NCBI GenBank assembly: GCA_902523895.1
Contig: CABZAZ010000001.1
Coordinates: 179,211 to 243,210, forward strand
Source of the DNA: an uncultured Pelagibacteraceae bacterium
Lineage (GTDB): Bacteria; Pseudomonadota; Alphaproteobacteria; Pelagibacterales; Pelagibacteraceae
Direction of reading: 5' to 3'
Length of the DNA: 64,000 nucleotides
Both the position numbers and the translations under genes were made by a program. Under the pieces are notes generated by a model. The model was not told the DNA's origin and did no database searches. It saw nothing but the letters and a program-made list of their open reading frames with translations. Shown one piece after another: positions 45,042 to 54,036 of this stretch. Within the stretch, counting starts at the first letter, position 1. Every line of letters begins with the position of its first letter.

Positions 45042-45308
45042 TTAATTATTTAATAATTTATTTTTTGCCTTTTCAAACTCTTCTTGGGTAAGTACACCGC
45101 TTTCTCTTAGTTCATTCAATTTTTCTAATTCATTACTCAAAGATTTATCAGTGTTTGAATCCTCATTATTTTCATCTATTTCATTTTCGTCTTTGTTAGC
45201 TTGGTTAGCTTGTTTCGCACTAACACCACTCATAATAGCTCTCGTCCCTAAGTATAAGACAAAGAATAAAATAGGAATTACCAGTCCAAAAAAAATCAAT
45301 TTTTCCAT
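45042..45308 (-). CDS. small membrane protein with C-terminal SHOCT domain
   Basis: An 88-residue protein with one N-terminal membrane helix (about 4-24), an acidic linker (DENEIDENNEDSNTD) and the SHOCT motif LEKLNELRESGVLTQEEFEKAKNKLL (in part: ESGVLTQEEFEKAK). SHOCT segments are short C-terminal oligomerisation modules. It is 3 bp downstream of another small membrane protein and is probably the last gene of the hemC-led run. Confidence 0.82.
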   Translation of the reverse strand: MEKLIFFGLVIPILFFVLYLGTRAIMSGVSAKQANQANKDENEIDENNEDSNTDKSLSNELEKLNELRESGVLTQEEFEKAKNKLLNN

Positions 45309-45311
45309 TAC

Positions 45312-45515
45312 CTAATCATCATCCTCTTCTCTCCAATTTTTTTCATACATTAGCCAAGCTGCATATATAACTGAAAATGTTCCAACAATCATACCATAAT
45401 CAAAACCTGTTTGTTGATCATATAAGTACCAGCCCAATTGGGTCGCTCCAATAGTAGGAACTGTTAAAATTAAGAATACAATTGCAATTCTATATGGATA
45501 TTTAGGTTTCTTCAC
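45312..45515 (-). CDS. small two-helix membrane protein
   Basis: A 67-residue protein starting MKKPKYPYRIAIVFLIL, with two hydrophobic segments (8-30 and 38-56), a short loop DQQTGFDYG and an acidic tail WREEDDD. No family is recognised. It sits 36 bp after folD and 3 bp before the SHOCT gene. Confidence 0.65.
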   Translation of the reverse strand: MKKPKYPYRIAIVFLILTVPTIGATQLGWYLYDQQTGFDYGMIVGTFSVIYAAWLMYEKNWREEDDD

Positions 45516-45551
45516 ACCTCAAAATATCAAAAAATTTAATAGGTTGTAACT

Positions 45552-46397
45552 TTAAAGTTGCGATCTTTTGAAACACTCTACAGTATTCTTTAATAAACAA
45601 GCGATTGTCATTGGTCCAACTCCACCTGGAACTGGTGTTAAAGCTTTAGCATTTTTTGAAACTTCATCAAATGCAACATCACCAACAATACCTTTATCGG
45701 TTTTATTAATTCCAACGTCAATTACGATTGTGTCTTTTTTAACCCAATCTCCTTTAACAAGTTCAGGGATACCGACAGCAGCAATAATAATATCTGCTTC
45801 TAAACATTCGGCCTTGAGATCTTTTGTTTTTGAGTGGGTAATTGTTACCGTGCAATTTTCTTTTAAAAGAAGTTGTGTCATCGGTTTTCCATTTAGATTA
45901 GATCTTCCAACTACAACTGCTTTTTTTCCACTTAAGTTTGGCTCAATCTTTTTAATCAATAAATAACAGCCTAGTGGAGTACAGGGTACAGAACTCTCGT
46001 AACCTGAAGAAAGATTACCAACATTCATAGGATGAAATCCATCAACGTCTTTAGATGGATGAATAGCCTCAATAATTTTTTGTTTATCGATATGTTTTGG
46101 CAAAGGTAACTGAACTAAAATACCTGAAACGCTCTTATCTTTATTTAGATCATTAATCTTATCCAAAATAACTTTTTCTTCTACAGAGTCTGGGTATTTA
46201 ATTACATCAGACTTTAAACCAACCTCTTTTGCTGATTTCTCTTTGTTCCTTACATATATTTGACTAGGGGTAAGATCTCCAATCAAAATCACCGTTAAAC
46301 CTGGCACTTTATTATACTTATTTTTTAATTTAGCTACTTCTTGTTTAAGTTCTTCTCTTAATTCAGCTGCTGCTTTTTTTCCGTCAATTAAAATCAT
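45552..46397 (-). CDS. folD: methylenetetrahydrofolate dehydrogenase/cyclohydrolase FolD
   Basis: A 281-residue bifunctional enzyme that interconverts methylene-, methenyl- and 10-formyl-THF. I use ATG 46397 (MILIDGKKAAAEL), because the longer frame would run into yggT. YVRNKEKSAKEVGL (catalytic Lys), GILVQLPLPKHI, KDVDGFHPMNVG and PVPGGVGPMTIACLL are all present. In this window it can process one-carbon units delivered by DmdA as methyl-THF only after oxidation by MetF (not seen here). It is 5 bp after yggT. Confidence 0.97.
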   Translation of the reverse strand: MILIDGKKAAAELREELKQEVAKLKNKYNKVPGLTVILIGDLTPSQIYVRNKEKSAKEVGLKSDVIKYPDSVEEKVILDKINDLNKDKSVSGILVQLPLPKHIDKQKIIEAIHPSKDVDGFHPMNVGNLSSGYESSVPCTPLGCYLLIKKIEPNLSGKKAVVVGRSNLNGKPMTQLLLKENCTVTITHSKTKDLKAECLEADIIIAAVGIPELVKGDWVKKDTIVIDVGINKTDKGIVGDVAFDEVSKNAKALTPVPGGVGPMTIACLLKNTVECFKRSQL

Positions 46398-46402
46398 AAG
46401 TT

Positions 46403-46693
46403 TTAAAAAATTAAAGGTGCGATGTAGAGTTTCATACACATTTCTATAAACCAAATCAATAGAAGTAATATAATGGGTGAGATATCTAAAGATCCTAAAT
46501 TAGGTAAAAAACGTCTTATTTTATTTAGTATAGGATCTGTTAAACGATATGTTAATTCTAAAATTGAATAAACAAATCTATTTTGTGTATTTAAAACATT
46601 AAAAGCAACCAACCAGCTTATAATTACATTCGCTATTATTACGTAGGAATAAAGCTTTAATATTTGTAAAGCTAAATAAAAAATGGCTATCAT
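46403..46693 (-). CDS. yggT: YggT family membrane protein
   Basis: A 96-residue protein with two YggT-type hydrophobic hairpins. IISWLVAFNVLNTQNRFVYS and LTDPILNKIRRFLPNLGSLDISP are typical of the family, which is linked to osmotic protection and envelope functions in other bacteria. Its start overlaps the mscS stop by 4 bp, and folD follows 5 bp later. Confidence 0.93.
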   Translation of the reverse strand: MIAIFYLALQILKLYSYVIIANVIISWLVAFNVLNTQNRFVYSILELTYRLTDPILNKIRRFLPNLGSLDISPIILLLLIWFIEMCMKLYIAPLIF

Positions 46694-47775
46694 TTTTTCT
46701 CTATATAAATAGATGAACTTGGGAATGCAAAAGATGCTTTGTTTTTTTCGACAATTTTTTTAATTTCAATTGCTAATTTCTCTTTTACTGATAACCACTC
46801 GTTCCAACTGTCTGATTTAGTAAAACAACGAACATACATATCAATCGAACTATCAGAAAATTTGTCAACTCTTACTGCAATTCCTATGCTTGTATTAAAG
46901 TCTTCACTTTTTTGAATGTGATCTTCAATTTCATTTCTTATCGTTTTTAATTGATCAACCGTGGTGTCATATTGAAGAGTAATAATCCAACTTATTAACC
47001 AATTTGAAGTTTCACTAACATTTACAACTGCATTTTCAGCAAATTGAAAGTTAGGAATAATTGCTAATGATTTATCAAATTTTCTTATTGTTGTTGATCT
47101 AAATCCAATTTTTTCAACTATACCCTCTATAATTCCCTCGACTAATATCCAATCACCAATTTTAAATCTTTTTTCAACCAAAACTAAAATACCTGAAATC
47201 AAATTTTTAAATAAATCTTGAGCACCTAAAGCTACTGCAACACCAAATAAACCAAGACCAGCAATAATTGGTCCTATCTTTATTCCCCAAAGTTCTAGAA
47301 CAGCAGCTAGACCTAAAATAAAAATTAGTATTTTTAAAGATTTAATGATCCATCCAATTAACTCTCTTGTTAAAAGTTTATCAAGTCCGCTTAAAATATA
47401 AGATACTGGTTCAATAATTTGATGTATCACCCAAAAGATTAAAATTGTTATTAAAGTTCTATTTATTGTGTCGACAACTTCTCTACCTTCAATTGAAAAA
47501 GTCATGTAATAACTTGCTATAAAAAAACCCAAAACAATTGGTAAAAATCTTGCTGGTCCAATCAATGCAGACACAAAAGTATCGTCTAATTTATTAGTAG
47601 TTCTTTTAGAAATTATCTCTAATTTTTTAATAATAAGTTTACTTATTAATCCTCTAAATATTAAAAAAATTAAAAATATTCCAATACCAATTAATATTTG
47701 AAAAATATCTACTCCTAGAATCCCTCTATTCCAGACTGATAAAAAAACTTCAGAAAAATTATTTATTATTTCCAT
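46690..47775 (-). CDS. MscS family mechanosensitive channel
   Basis: A 361-residue protein with four or five N-terminal membrane segments followed by the pore helix GLGLFGVAVALGAQDLFKN and the beta domain ISGILVLVEKRFKIGDWI, VEKIGFRSTTIRKFDKS, IPNFQFAENAVVN. It opens under membrane tension to release solutes after hypo-osmotic shock. It lies 2 bp after hemD and overlaps yggT by 4 bp. Confidence 0.95.
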   Translation of the reverse strand: MEIINNFSEVFLSVWNRGILGVDIFQILIGIGIFLIFLIFRGLISKLIIKKLEIISKRTTNKLDDTFVSALIGPARFLPIVLGFFIASYYMTFSIEGREVVDTINRTLITILIFWVIHQIIEPVSYILSGLDKLLTRELIGWIIKSLKILIFILGLAAVLELWGIKIGPIIAGLGLFGVAVALGAQDLFKNLISGILVLVEKRFKIGDWILVEGIIEGIVEKIGFRSTTIRKFDKSLAIIPNFQFAENAVVNVSETSNWLISWIITLQYDTTVDQLKTIRNEIEDHIQKSEDFNTSIGIAVRVDKFSDSSIDMYVRCFTKSDSWNEWLSVKEKLAIEIKKIVEKNKASFAFPSSSIYIEKK

Positions 47776-47777
47776 AA

Positions 47778-48476
47778 TTAAATTTTATATAACAAAAATT
47801 CCTCTTCTCCAGGATTAAAAAGAAATATCTTTTTCCACTTAATTTCATTTAATTTAGCTGATGTTTTTTCACCTATACACATCAAATTAGTACTCATCCA
47901 AAGACTCTCTAGCTGATTAAATTTTATAAACTTTAAAAGACTTGATGCACTATTTTGTGAATAAACGTAAACCATATCAGGCATATCAAGTTTTAACTTA
48001 TTGATAAAATCATTATCAAATTTTTCATTATGTATAGTTTCATAGTTTATAAGTCTTTTAACTTCATATCCCTCATTTTGTAGTTGATTATCAAGATCCA
48101 CTGAAATATTTTCTCCACTTACATAAATTAATTTGCCCTCTGTTTTATCAAAATTCTGCAATATCAATTCTTTCAAATTTAGAACGTTTCCCTCTGCAGC
48201 AATTGTATTGGAAAAACCATGGCCTCTTGCTTCTTGTTCGGTTGCATTTCCTACGCAAAAACATTTTATATTTTTATCTAGTCCGTTTGAATTTAAAAAT
48301 CTTACAGCATTAGAGCTTGTAAAAATAATACCTTTAAACTTAGAAAGATCTATTTCTTCATGTAGAATCCTTTTGATTGATAATAAAGGTAAATGTGAAA
48401 CCTTATGACCAAGAGACTGAAATTTAATGATCATTTCTGAACAGTCTTGTAAAGGTCTGGTTAATAGAATATGCAT
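47778..48476 (-). CDS. hemD: uroporphyrinogen-III synthase
   Basis: A 232-residue protein of the very divergent HemD family. ILLTRPLQDCSEM at the start, GIIFTSSNAVRFL and the later MVYVYSQNSASSLLKF and MCIGEKTSAKL are the recognisable segments. It cyclises hydroxymethylbilane from HemC. The assignment is firm because it begins 1 bp after hemC. It lies 2 bp before mscS. Confidence 0.9.
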   Translation of the reverse strand: MHILLTRPLQDCSEMIIKFQSLGHKVSHLPLLSIKRILHEEIDLSKFKGIIFTSSNAVRFLNSNGLDKNIKCFCVGNATEQEARGHGFSNTIAAEGNVLNLKELILQNFDKTEGKLIYVSGENISVDLDNQLQNEGYEVKRLINYETIHNEKFDNDFINKLKLDMPDMVYVYSQNSASSLLKFIKFNQLESLWMSTNLMCIGEKTSAKLNEIKWKKIFLFNPGEEEFLLYKI

Positions 48477-48477
48477 T

Positions 48478-49395
48478 TTATCTTTTATAAGAATTATTTG
48501 ATTTTATTTTTAAAATTTGACCAATCTCATTTCCGAGTTCTCTAAAATTTTCTAATTTGTCGGATTTTTTTTCATAAAATCTTTGTGAACCATCTAATGA
48601 GAAAAGCTCAGCCTCTACTGTAATTTTGTTTTCATCTATTTTAGAATAAATTCCAACTGCTGTTTCACAATCCCCCTCTAAAATTTTTAGAATATTTCTT
48701 TCAGCATGTGCTCTTTTATAAGTTTCTATATGATTAATCTTTTTTAACATTGAAATCATATCTTCATCATTTTCTCTACACTGTACAGCAATTATACCTT
48801 GTCCTGCACTTGGAATTATTTCCTCAATAGAAAAAATATCTGAAATTTTATCTTCTAATTTAAGGTACTTTATTCCAGCATAAGATAAAATTATTGCATC
48901 ATACTCACCATCTGCTAATTTTTTTATTCTAGTGTCAACATTCCCTCTTATAAGTTTACAATTAACATCAGGCCTAATTTTTTTAATTTGAAATTGTCTC
49001 CTATAAGAAGATGTTCCAATAACAGCATTCTTTTTTAAATCTTTAAATTTTTTATTTCCATTAATTATTGCGATTTCTCTCGCATCAGTTCTCTCAAGAA
49101 ATGTATCTGTTAAAAGACCATTAGTTTCAATTGCTGGCATGTCTTTTAGTGCATGAACAGCTAGATCAATATTATTTTTTTGAAGCTCTAGTTCGATGCT
49201 GCTTGAAAACAAACCTTTGCCACCAATATCGGATAATCTGGTATTTAGTATCTCATCACCTTTGGTAGAAATTTTTACAATATTTATATCCTGATTAATA
49301 AAGTTGGTTACCTCAATAATTTTCTCTTTTACTTTTTGTGCATATAATAATGCTAACTTACTTCCCCGGGACCCAATTGTTATTTTCTTTTTCAT
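48478..49395 (-). CDS. hemC: porphobilinogen deaminase (hydroxymethylbilane synthase)
   Basis: A 305-residue enzyme that polymerises four porphobilinogens on a dipyrromethane cofactor attached to Cys243 (LEGDCETAVG). IGSRGSKLALLYAQ at the start, HALKDMP, GTSSYRRQFQIKKIRP and RGNVDTRIKKL are diagnostic. I use ATG 49395 (MKKKITIGSRG); the frame is open upstream but would overlap tsaD. It is divergent from tsaD with a 55-bp shared promoter region. Confidence 0.97.
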   Translation of the reverse strand: MKKKITIGSRGSKLALLYAQKVKEKIIEVTNFINQDINIVKISTKGDEILNTRLSDIGGKGLFSSSIELELQKNNIDLAVHALKDMPAIETNGLLTDTFLERTDAREIAIINGNKKFKDLKKNAVIGTSSYRRQFQIKKIRPDVNCKLIRGNVDTRIKKLADGEYDAIILSYAGIKYLKLEDKISDIFSIEEIIPSAGQGIIAVQCRENDEDMISMLKKINHIETYKRAHAERNILKILEGDCETAVGIYSKIDENKITVEAELFSLDGSQRFYEKKSDKLENFRELGNEIGQILKIKSNNSYKR

Positions 49396-49450
49396 AAAAA
49401 AATTATTTCTTACTTGTATTGGGATTGTACAATTATTAAAAACTATTTGT

Positions 49451-50524
49451 ATGAATAAAAAACCCTTAATTCTTGGAATAGAAACTAGTTGTGATGAAAC
49501 TGCAGCATCTTTAATTTCAGAAAATGAGCGAGGAATACCAATAATTCTCTCCAATATTATTTCTAGCCAAATAGAAGTACATAAAGAATTTGGTGGAGTT
49601 GTTCCTGAACTTGCTGCTCGATCCCATTTAGAAAAAATTGATTGGATTGTTCAAAAGGCTTTGGATGAAAGTGGAAAAAAAATAGATGAAATAGATGCAG
49701 TTGCCGCAACGGCTGGACCAGGATTGGTTGTTTGTTTATCAGTTGGATTAAGTTTTGGTAAAACTTTTGCTAATTTAATTAAAAAACCATTTATTGCGGT
49801 TAATCATTTAGAGGGCCACGCTTTAAGTCCAAAAATTAATTCAGGGTTAAATTACCCATATTTATTTTTATTAATTTCAGGTGGACACTCACAATTTTTA
49901 AATGTTAAAGGACTTGGAAATTATAAAAGATTGGGCACTACTATAGATGATGCTTTAGGTGAAGCATTTGATAAAACTGCAAAATTATTAGGAATAGAAT
50001 TTCCCGGTGGACCCAAAATTGAAGTTTTTGCTGAAAAGGGAAATCCTGAAAAATATAAGTTACCAAAGCCAATTATTAATAGGGGTGGTTGTAACTTATC
50101 ATTTGCAGGCTTGAAGACAGCGGTTTTAAAAATATCAAAAAAAATAAAAACAGAGCAAGATAGATTTGATTTAGCAGCGTCTTTTCAAAAAACAATAATA
50201 GAAATTCTGAATAAGAAAACAAAGATTGCTTTTTTAGAGTTCGAGAAACAAAATAATCTAAATAAAAAAATTTTTGTTGTTGCTGGAGGTGTTGCTGCTA
50301 ATAAAAAAATTAGATCAATGTTAATTAATTTATGTAAAGAAAAAAATTATGAAAGTATATTTCCACCAATAGAACTCTGTGGTGATAATGCTGCAATGAT
50401 AGGGATGGCAGGCTTAGAAAAATTTAAATTAAATCGATTCAATGATTTGGATTATCCAGCAAAACCCAGATGGCCACTAGATGAAAAAGCTAATTTCTTA
50501 AAAGGAGCAGGTGTAAAATTATAA
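49451..50524 (+). CDS. tsaD: tRNA threonylcarbamoyladenosine synthase subunit TsaD
   Basis: A 357-residue ASKHA-fold protein that transfers threonylcarbamoyl to A37 of ANN-decoding tRNAs. GIETSCDETAASL at the start, NHLEGHAL with metal-binding His119 and His123, LLISGGHSQF, and VAGGVAANKKIRSM with CGDNAAMIGMAG are typical. I use ATG 49451 (MNKKPLILGIE); upstream in-frame codons overlap hemC. Its TAA overlaps the following gene's ATG by one base. Confidence 0.97.
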   Translation: MNKKPLILGIETSCDETAASLISENERGIPIILSNIISSQIEVHKEFGGVVPELAARSHLEKIDWIVQKALDESGKKIDEIDAVAATAGPGLVVCLSVGLSFGKTFANLIKKPFIAVNHLEGHALSPKINSGLNYPYLFLLISGGHSQFLNVKGLGNYKRLGTTIDDALGEAFDKTAKLLGIEFPGGPKIEVFAEKGNPEKYKLPKPIINRGGCNLSFAGLKTAVLKISKKIKTEQDRFDLAASFQKTIIEILNKKTKIAFLEFEKQNNLNKKIFVVAGGVAANKKIRSMLINLCKEKNYESIFPPIELCGDNAAMIGMAGLEKFKLNRFNDLDYPAKPRWPLDEKANFLKGAGVKL

Positions 50525-50934
50525 TGCAATACTGGTTACTCAAATCAGAGCCTGATGTTTGGTCAATTGATCAACAAAAAAAAGCTGGTGAAAAAGGAGC
50601 ACCCTGGGACGGTGTAAGAAACTATCAAGCAGCTAAGAATTTAAAAACTATGAAAAAGGGTGATCAATGTTTTTTTTATCACTCAAATATTGGAAAAGAA
50701 ATTGTTGGAATAGTAGAAGTTGTGAAAGAACATTACATTGATAAAACAGACAAATCAGGAAGATTTGTTGCTGTGACTGTTAAGTTTTTGAAAAGACTTA
50801 ATAGCCCCGTGTCTTTAGAGCAAATTAAAAAAAACAAGGATTTAAGCCATTTATCTTTAATTAAACAAAGTAGATTATCTGTAATGCCTATTGACTCTAA
50901 AAGCTGGAAGATTTTAAATAAAATGAGTAAATAA
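50524..50934 (+). CDS. EVE domain protein
   Basis: A 136-residue single EVE (PUA-like) domain. [53 protein letters not shown] and QSRLSVMPI are family hallmarks. EVE domains bind modified bases; bacterial stand-alone members may recognise modified RNA or DNA. It is coupled to tsaD (TAATG overlap), a common pairing with tRNA modification genes. It is followed 8 bp later by acs. Confidence 0.92.
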   Translation: MQYWLLKSEPDVWSIDQQKKAGEKGAPWDGVRNYQAAKNLKTMKKGDQCFFYHSNIGKEIVGIVEVVKEHYIDKTDKSGRFVAVTVKFLKRLNSPVSLEQIKKNKDLSHLSLIKQSRLSVMPIDSKSWKILNKMSK

Positions 50935-50942
50935 TAAAAAAA

Positions 50943-53030
50943 ATGCCAAAAAAAAAGAAATCAAAAAAGAAAAAAACTAAAAAGACAAAGAAAAAAAAAT
51001 CTTCAAAAAAAAGAAGAAAAATAAAAAGAGTCTCAAAAACTAAAAGATCTGCAGCTAAAAGATCTAAAAAGAAAAATATCGATAAATCATCATCTAGCGA
51101 TCAAGTAATTAAAACTAAACCTGAATGGGTAAAAAGGAGTTTAGCAAATAAAGCCCAATATCAAAAAAAATATTCTGATTCTATTAAAAATAATAATTCA
51201 TTTTGGAAAAAAGAAGGAAAGAGAATTACTTGGATAAAACCTTACAAAAAAATTAAAGATGTCAAATATAGTAAAGACGAAGTAAGAATTAAATGGTTTG
51301 AAGATGGTACTTTAAACGCATCTGCAAATTGTATTGATCGTCATCTAAAAGATAAAAAAGATAAAACTGCAATTATATGGGTAGGGGATGATCCTAAAGA
51401 TACTCAAAAAATTTCTTATAAGCAATTACATCAAAAAGTTTCAAAAGCTGCTAATGGTCTAAAAAAACTAGGGATACAAAAAGGCGACCGTGTCACTATT
51501 TATTTAACGATGATACCTGAATTAGCAATACTGATGTTGGCTTGCGCAAGAATAGGTGCCGTCCACTCAATAATTTTTGGTGGTTTCTCTGCAGAGTCAA
51601 TTTCAGGAAGAGTAAATGATTGTAAATCAGAATATATAATTACTGCTGATGAGGGAGTAAGAGGAGGTAAAACTATTCCTTTAAAAGCAACGACAGATGA
51701 AGCTTTATCTAATTGTCCAGATGTTAAAAAATGTATTGTAGTAAAGAGAACTGGTAATTATGTATATTGGGATCAAGATCGAGATGTCTGGTATCACGAC
51801 CTAATTAAGGATGTACCAAATCATTGTGAGCCTGAGGAAATGAGTGCAGAGGATCCTTTATTTATTCTCTATACATCAGGATCAACCGGAAAGCCTAAAG
51901 GAGTATTACATACTACTGGAGGATATATGGTTTATGCTTCTATGACTCATCAATATATTTTCAATTATAAACCGAATGACATTTATTGGTGTACAGCAGA
52001 TATTGGATGGGTAACTGGTCATAGCTATATAATTTATGGACCATTAGCTAATGGTGCAACAACCATTATGTTCGAAGGTGTTCCAAATTACCCGGATAGT
52101 TCAAGGTGGTGGCAGATAGTAGACAAATATAAAGTCAATACTTTTTATACAGCGCCAACAGCTATAAGGGCCTTGATGAGAGAAGGTGATGGCCCAGTTA
52201 ATAAAACTACTAGAAAATCTCTAAAACTATTAGGAACTGTTGGAGAACCTATAAATCCAGAAGCGTGGATGTGGTATTACAAAACTGTTGGTAATTCAAA
52301 ATGTCCAATAGTCGATACATGGTGGCAAACAGAAACGGGAGGAATTCTTATAGCACCACAAACTGGAGCTATCCCGCTTAAACCCGGATCAGCAACAAAA
52401 CCTTTTTACGGAATTAAACCAGTGCTAGTAAATAAAGACGGTAAAGAAATAAAAGGTGAAGGTGAAGGAAGACTTTGTATAGCTCAATCTTGGCCTGGTC
52501 AAATGAGAACTGTATATGGTGATCATCAAAGATTTATTGATACATATTTTTCACAGTTTGATGGAAAATATTTCACTGGAGATGGATGTAAAAGAGATAA
52601 AGATGGCTACTATTGGATAACTGGTAGAGTAGATGATGTAATTATTGTCTCTGGTCATAACCTTGGTACTGCTGAAATTGAAAGTGCCTTTGTTGCACAT
52701 CCCAAAGTAGCTGAGGCTGCTGTAGTTGGATATCCTCATGATATTAAAGGAAATGGTTTATATTGTTATGTCACCCTCAATGCAGGTGAGAGTGAGACAG
52801 GCGATTTAGATAGAGAATTAAAACTTTGGGTGAGAAAACAAATTGGACCTTTAGCAACACCAGATCTAATTCATTTTACCCCAGGACTTCCAAAGACTAG
52901 ATCTGGTAAAATTATGAGAAGAATTTTAAGAAAAATTGCAGCGAATGAACACGGTCAACTAGGTGATACAACTACTCTTGCTGATCCAGGTGTAGTCGAT
53001 AGCTTAGTTGAAAATAGAAAAAATATCTAA
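50943..53030 (+). CDS. acs: acetyl-CoA synthetase with Lys-rich N-terminal extension
   Basis: A 695-residue AMP-forming acetate:CoA ligase; the usual length is about 650. From residue about 57 it is a standard Acs ([16 protein letters not shown], then [12 protein letters not shown]). It has [28 protein letters not shown] and the C-terminal [15 protein letters not shown] with the acetylation-regulated Lys. Residues 1-50 are almost only Lys, Ser, Thr and Arg, and no alternative start codon exists between this tail and the enzyme. It feeds acetate into central metabolism and pairs with the symporter genes about 750 bp downstream. Confidence 0.95.
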   Translation: MPKKKKSKKKKTKKTKKKKSSKKRRKIKRVSKTKRSAAKRSKKKNIDKSSSSDQVIKTKPEWVKRSLANKAQYQKKYSDSIKNNNSFWKKEGKRITWIKPYKKIKDVKYSKDEVRIKWFEDGTLNASANCIDRHLKDKKDKTAIIWVGDDPKDTQKISYKQLHQKVSKAANGLKKLGIQKGDRVTIYLTMIPELAILMLACARIGAVHSIIFGGFSAESISGRVNDCKSEYIITADEGVRGGKTIPLKATTDEALSNCPDVKKCIVVKRTGNYVYWDQDRDVWYHDLIKDVPNHCEPEEMSAEDPLFILYTSGSTGKPKGVLHTTGGYMVYASMTHQYIFNYKPNDIYWCTADIGWVTGHSYIIYGPLANGATTIMFEGVPNYPDSSRWWQIVDKYKVNTFYTAPTAIRALMREGDGPVNKTTRKSLKLLGTVGEPINPEAWMWYYKTVGNSKCPIVDTWWQTETGGILIAPQTGAIPLKPGSATKPFYGIKPVLVNKDGKEIKGEGEGRLCIAQSWPGQMRTVYGDHQRFIDTYFSQFDGKYFTGDGCKRDKDGYYWITGRVDDVIIVSGHNLGTAEIESAFVAHPKVAEAAVVGYPHDIKGNGLYCYVTLNAGESETGDLDRELKLWVRKQIGPLATPDLIHFTPGLPKTRSGKIMRRILRKIAANEHGQLGDTTTLADPGVVDSLVENRKNI

Positions 53031-53650
53031 AATTTTATTCTTTCATTAAATTCTTTTTTTACAACATCCCATTTTAAAATCACTGAATTGAGAACAATTT
53101 TGCGATCTAAAGTTTTTAAATCTTCTGCAATTGGTGCCCACTTATACAAAGATAAAGCACTTGGATTAAATGGTAAATCATTGTGATGATCATCCCAATT
53201 AATATTTTGTATTCTTTCATCAAAACTTTTTTTTGCATTTTCTATGATATCAATTGGCATCTTATTTGAAGTTTCATCATCTAAAATTTTTAAAAAAATT
53301 TCTTTTGCTTTATCTATGTCTTGGTAATTAAAATTTGCTTTCAATTTTGAAAATGTAAACAATGTGAGATCCTGAAGAGCAACTGCATAAATATTCCACT
53401 TAGCCAAGTTTACTGAGTCCATAAAAGTATCATTCTCAAAATGAAGAACGTACCTAGTTCCCATCCTTGTTTTAAGATAGCCGTAAAGAGTAACCTGACT
53501 TACCCAAGCAGATTTTGTTTGAATAAACATTTCAAGTTCATCCAAATTGCTAATTTTCCCCTTAGGGATAAAAGCTTTGAACATGGCGAAAAGATAAGTC
53601 TTAAAGTCATGCCAAGTTAAGTCTCTCCAAGTTAATTTATATTTCCCCAT
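53027..53650 (-). CDS. conserved alphaproteobacterial protein of unknown function
   Basis: A 207-residue soluble protein. I use the internal ATG 53650 ([20 protein letters not shown]), since the family as I remember it begins with this segment. [19 protein letters not shown] and [20 protein letters not shown] are the conserved blocks. It is sometimes annotated as an esterase, but I see no GxSxG motif. Its end overlaps acs by 4 bp (convergent), and it diverges from the symporter genes. Confidence 0.7.
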   Translation of the reverse strand: MGKYKLTWRDLTWHDFKTYLFAMFKAFIPKGKISNLDELEMFIQTKSAWVSQVTLYGYLKTRMGTRYVLHFENDTFMDSVNLAKWNIYAVALQDLTLFTFSKLKANFNYQDIDKAKEIFLKILDDETSNKMPIDIIENAKKSFDERIQNINWDDHHNDLPFNPSALSLYKWAPIAEDLKTLDRKIVLNSVILKWDVVKKEFNERIKF

Positions 53651-53669
53651 AAAAAGCCCTATTTTTGTC

Positions 53670-53757
53670 ACTTATAACTAGAAAAGGCTAGTAAATTTAC
53701 CAATTTTAACACTTTAAATCTATTTCATAATGGTTATGGTTTTGGCCAGTTATAACT
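53670..53757 (+). promoter_or_regulatory. control region of the acetate-type symporter genes with a repeated palindrome
   Basis: Between the divergent genes are two near-identical sites, ACTTATAACT (53670-53679) and the perfect palindrome AGTTATAACT (53748-53757), 78 bp apart. CATAAT at about 53726-53731 could be a -10. AGAGAGG just before the ATG at 53776 is a good Shine-Dalgarno. Two copies on either side of a possible promoter would suit a dimeric regulator, but the sites are AT-rich and short. Confidence 0.3.
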
Positions 53758-53775
53758 AAAAAGAGAGAGGTATAA

Positions 53776-54036
53776 ATGTCAAAACAAGAACAACACTGGG
53801 AAAAATCCAAGGGTTTGCTAATGATGACGTTAGCAATTTGGTTTGTTTTCTCAATTGGCATCTTCCTATTCGGGGCTGAAATGAACGAAGTTACGGGACC
53901 ATTTGGTTATCCGTTAACTTATTGGTTCACATGTCAAGGTTCTCTTGGAATTTTCGTATTACTGATTTTCTGGTTTGCGAACAGGCAAGAAAAAATTGAT
54001 GAAGAGTTCGGCTTCAGTGAAAGAGGAGATGACTAA
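53776..54036 (+). CDS. DUF4212 symporter small subunit
   Basis: An 86-residue protein with two membrane helices (about 16-36 and 50-70) and the family pattern WEKSKGLLMMTLAIWFVFSI, PFGYPLTYWFTCQGSLGIFV and FWFANRQEKIDEEFGF. DUF4212 proteins are obligate partners of one branch of sodium/solute symporters. Its TAA overlaps the following ATG by one base. A strong Shine-Dalgarno and less AT-biased codons suggest high expression. Confidence 0.92.
   Translation: MSKQEQHWEKSKGLLMMTLAIWFVFSIGIFLFGAEMNEVTGPFGYPLTYWFTCQGSLGIFVLLIFWFANRQEKIDEEFGFSERGDD

Noticed and set aside
49304..49450. N-terminal extension of TsaD and the matching extension of HemC
   Set aside because: The two frames overlap each other on opposite strands. 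Family starts (MNKKPLILGIE and MKKKITIGSRG) lie at 49451 and 49395 and leave a sensible divergent promoter region.
50943..51110. Separate histone-like gene upstream of acs
   Set aside because: There is no stop codon or new start between the Lys-rich stretch and the enzyme, so it is read as one protein.
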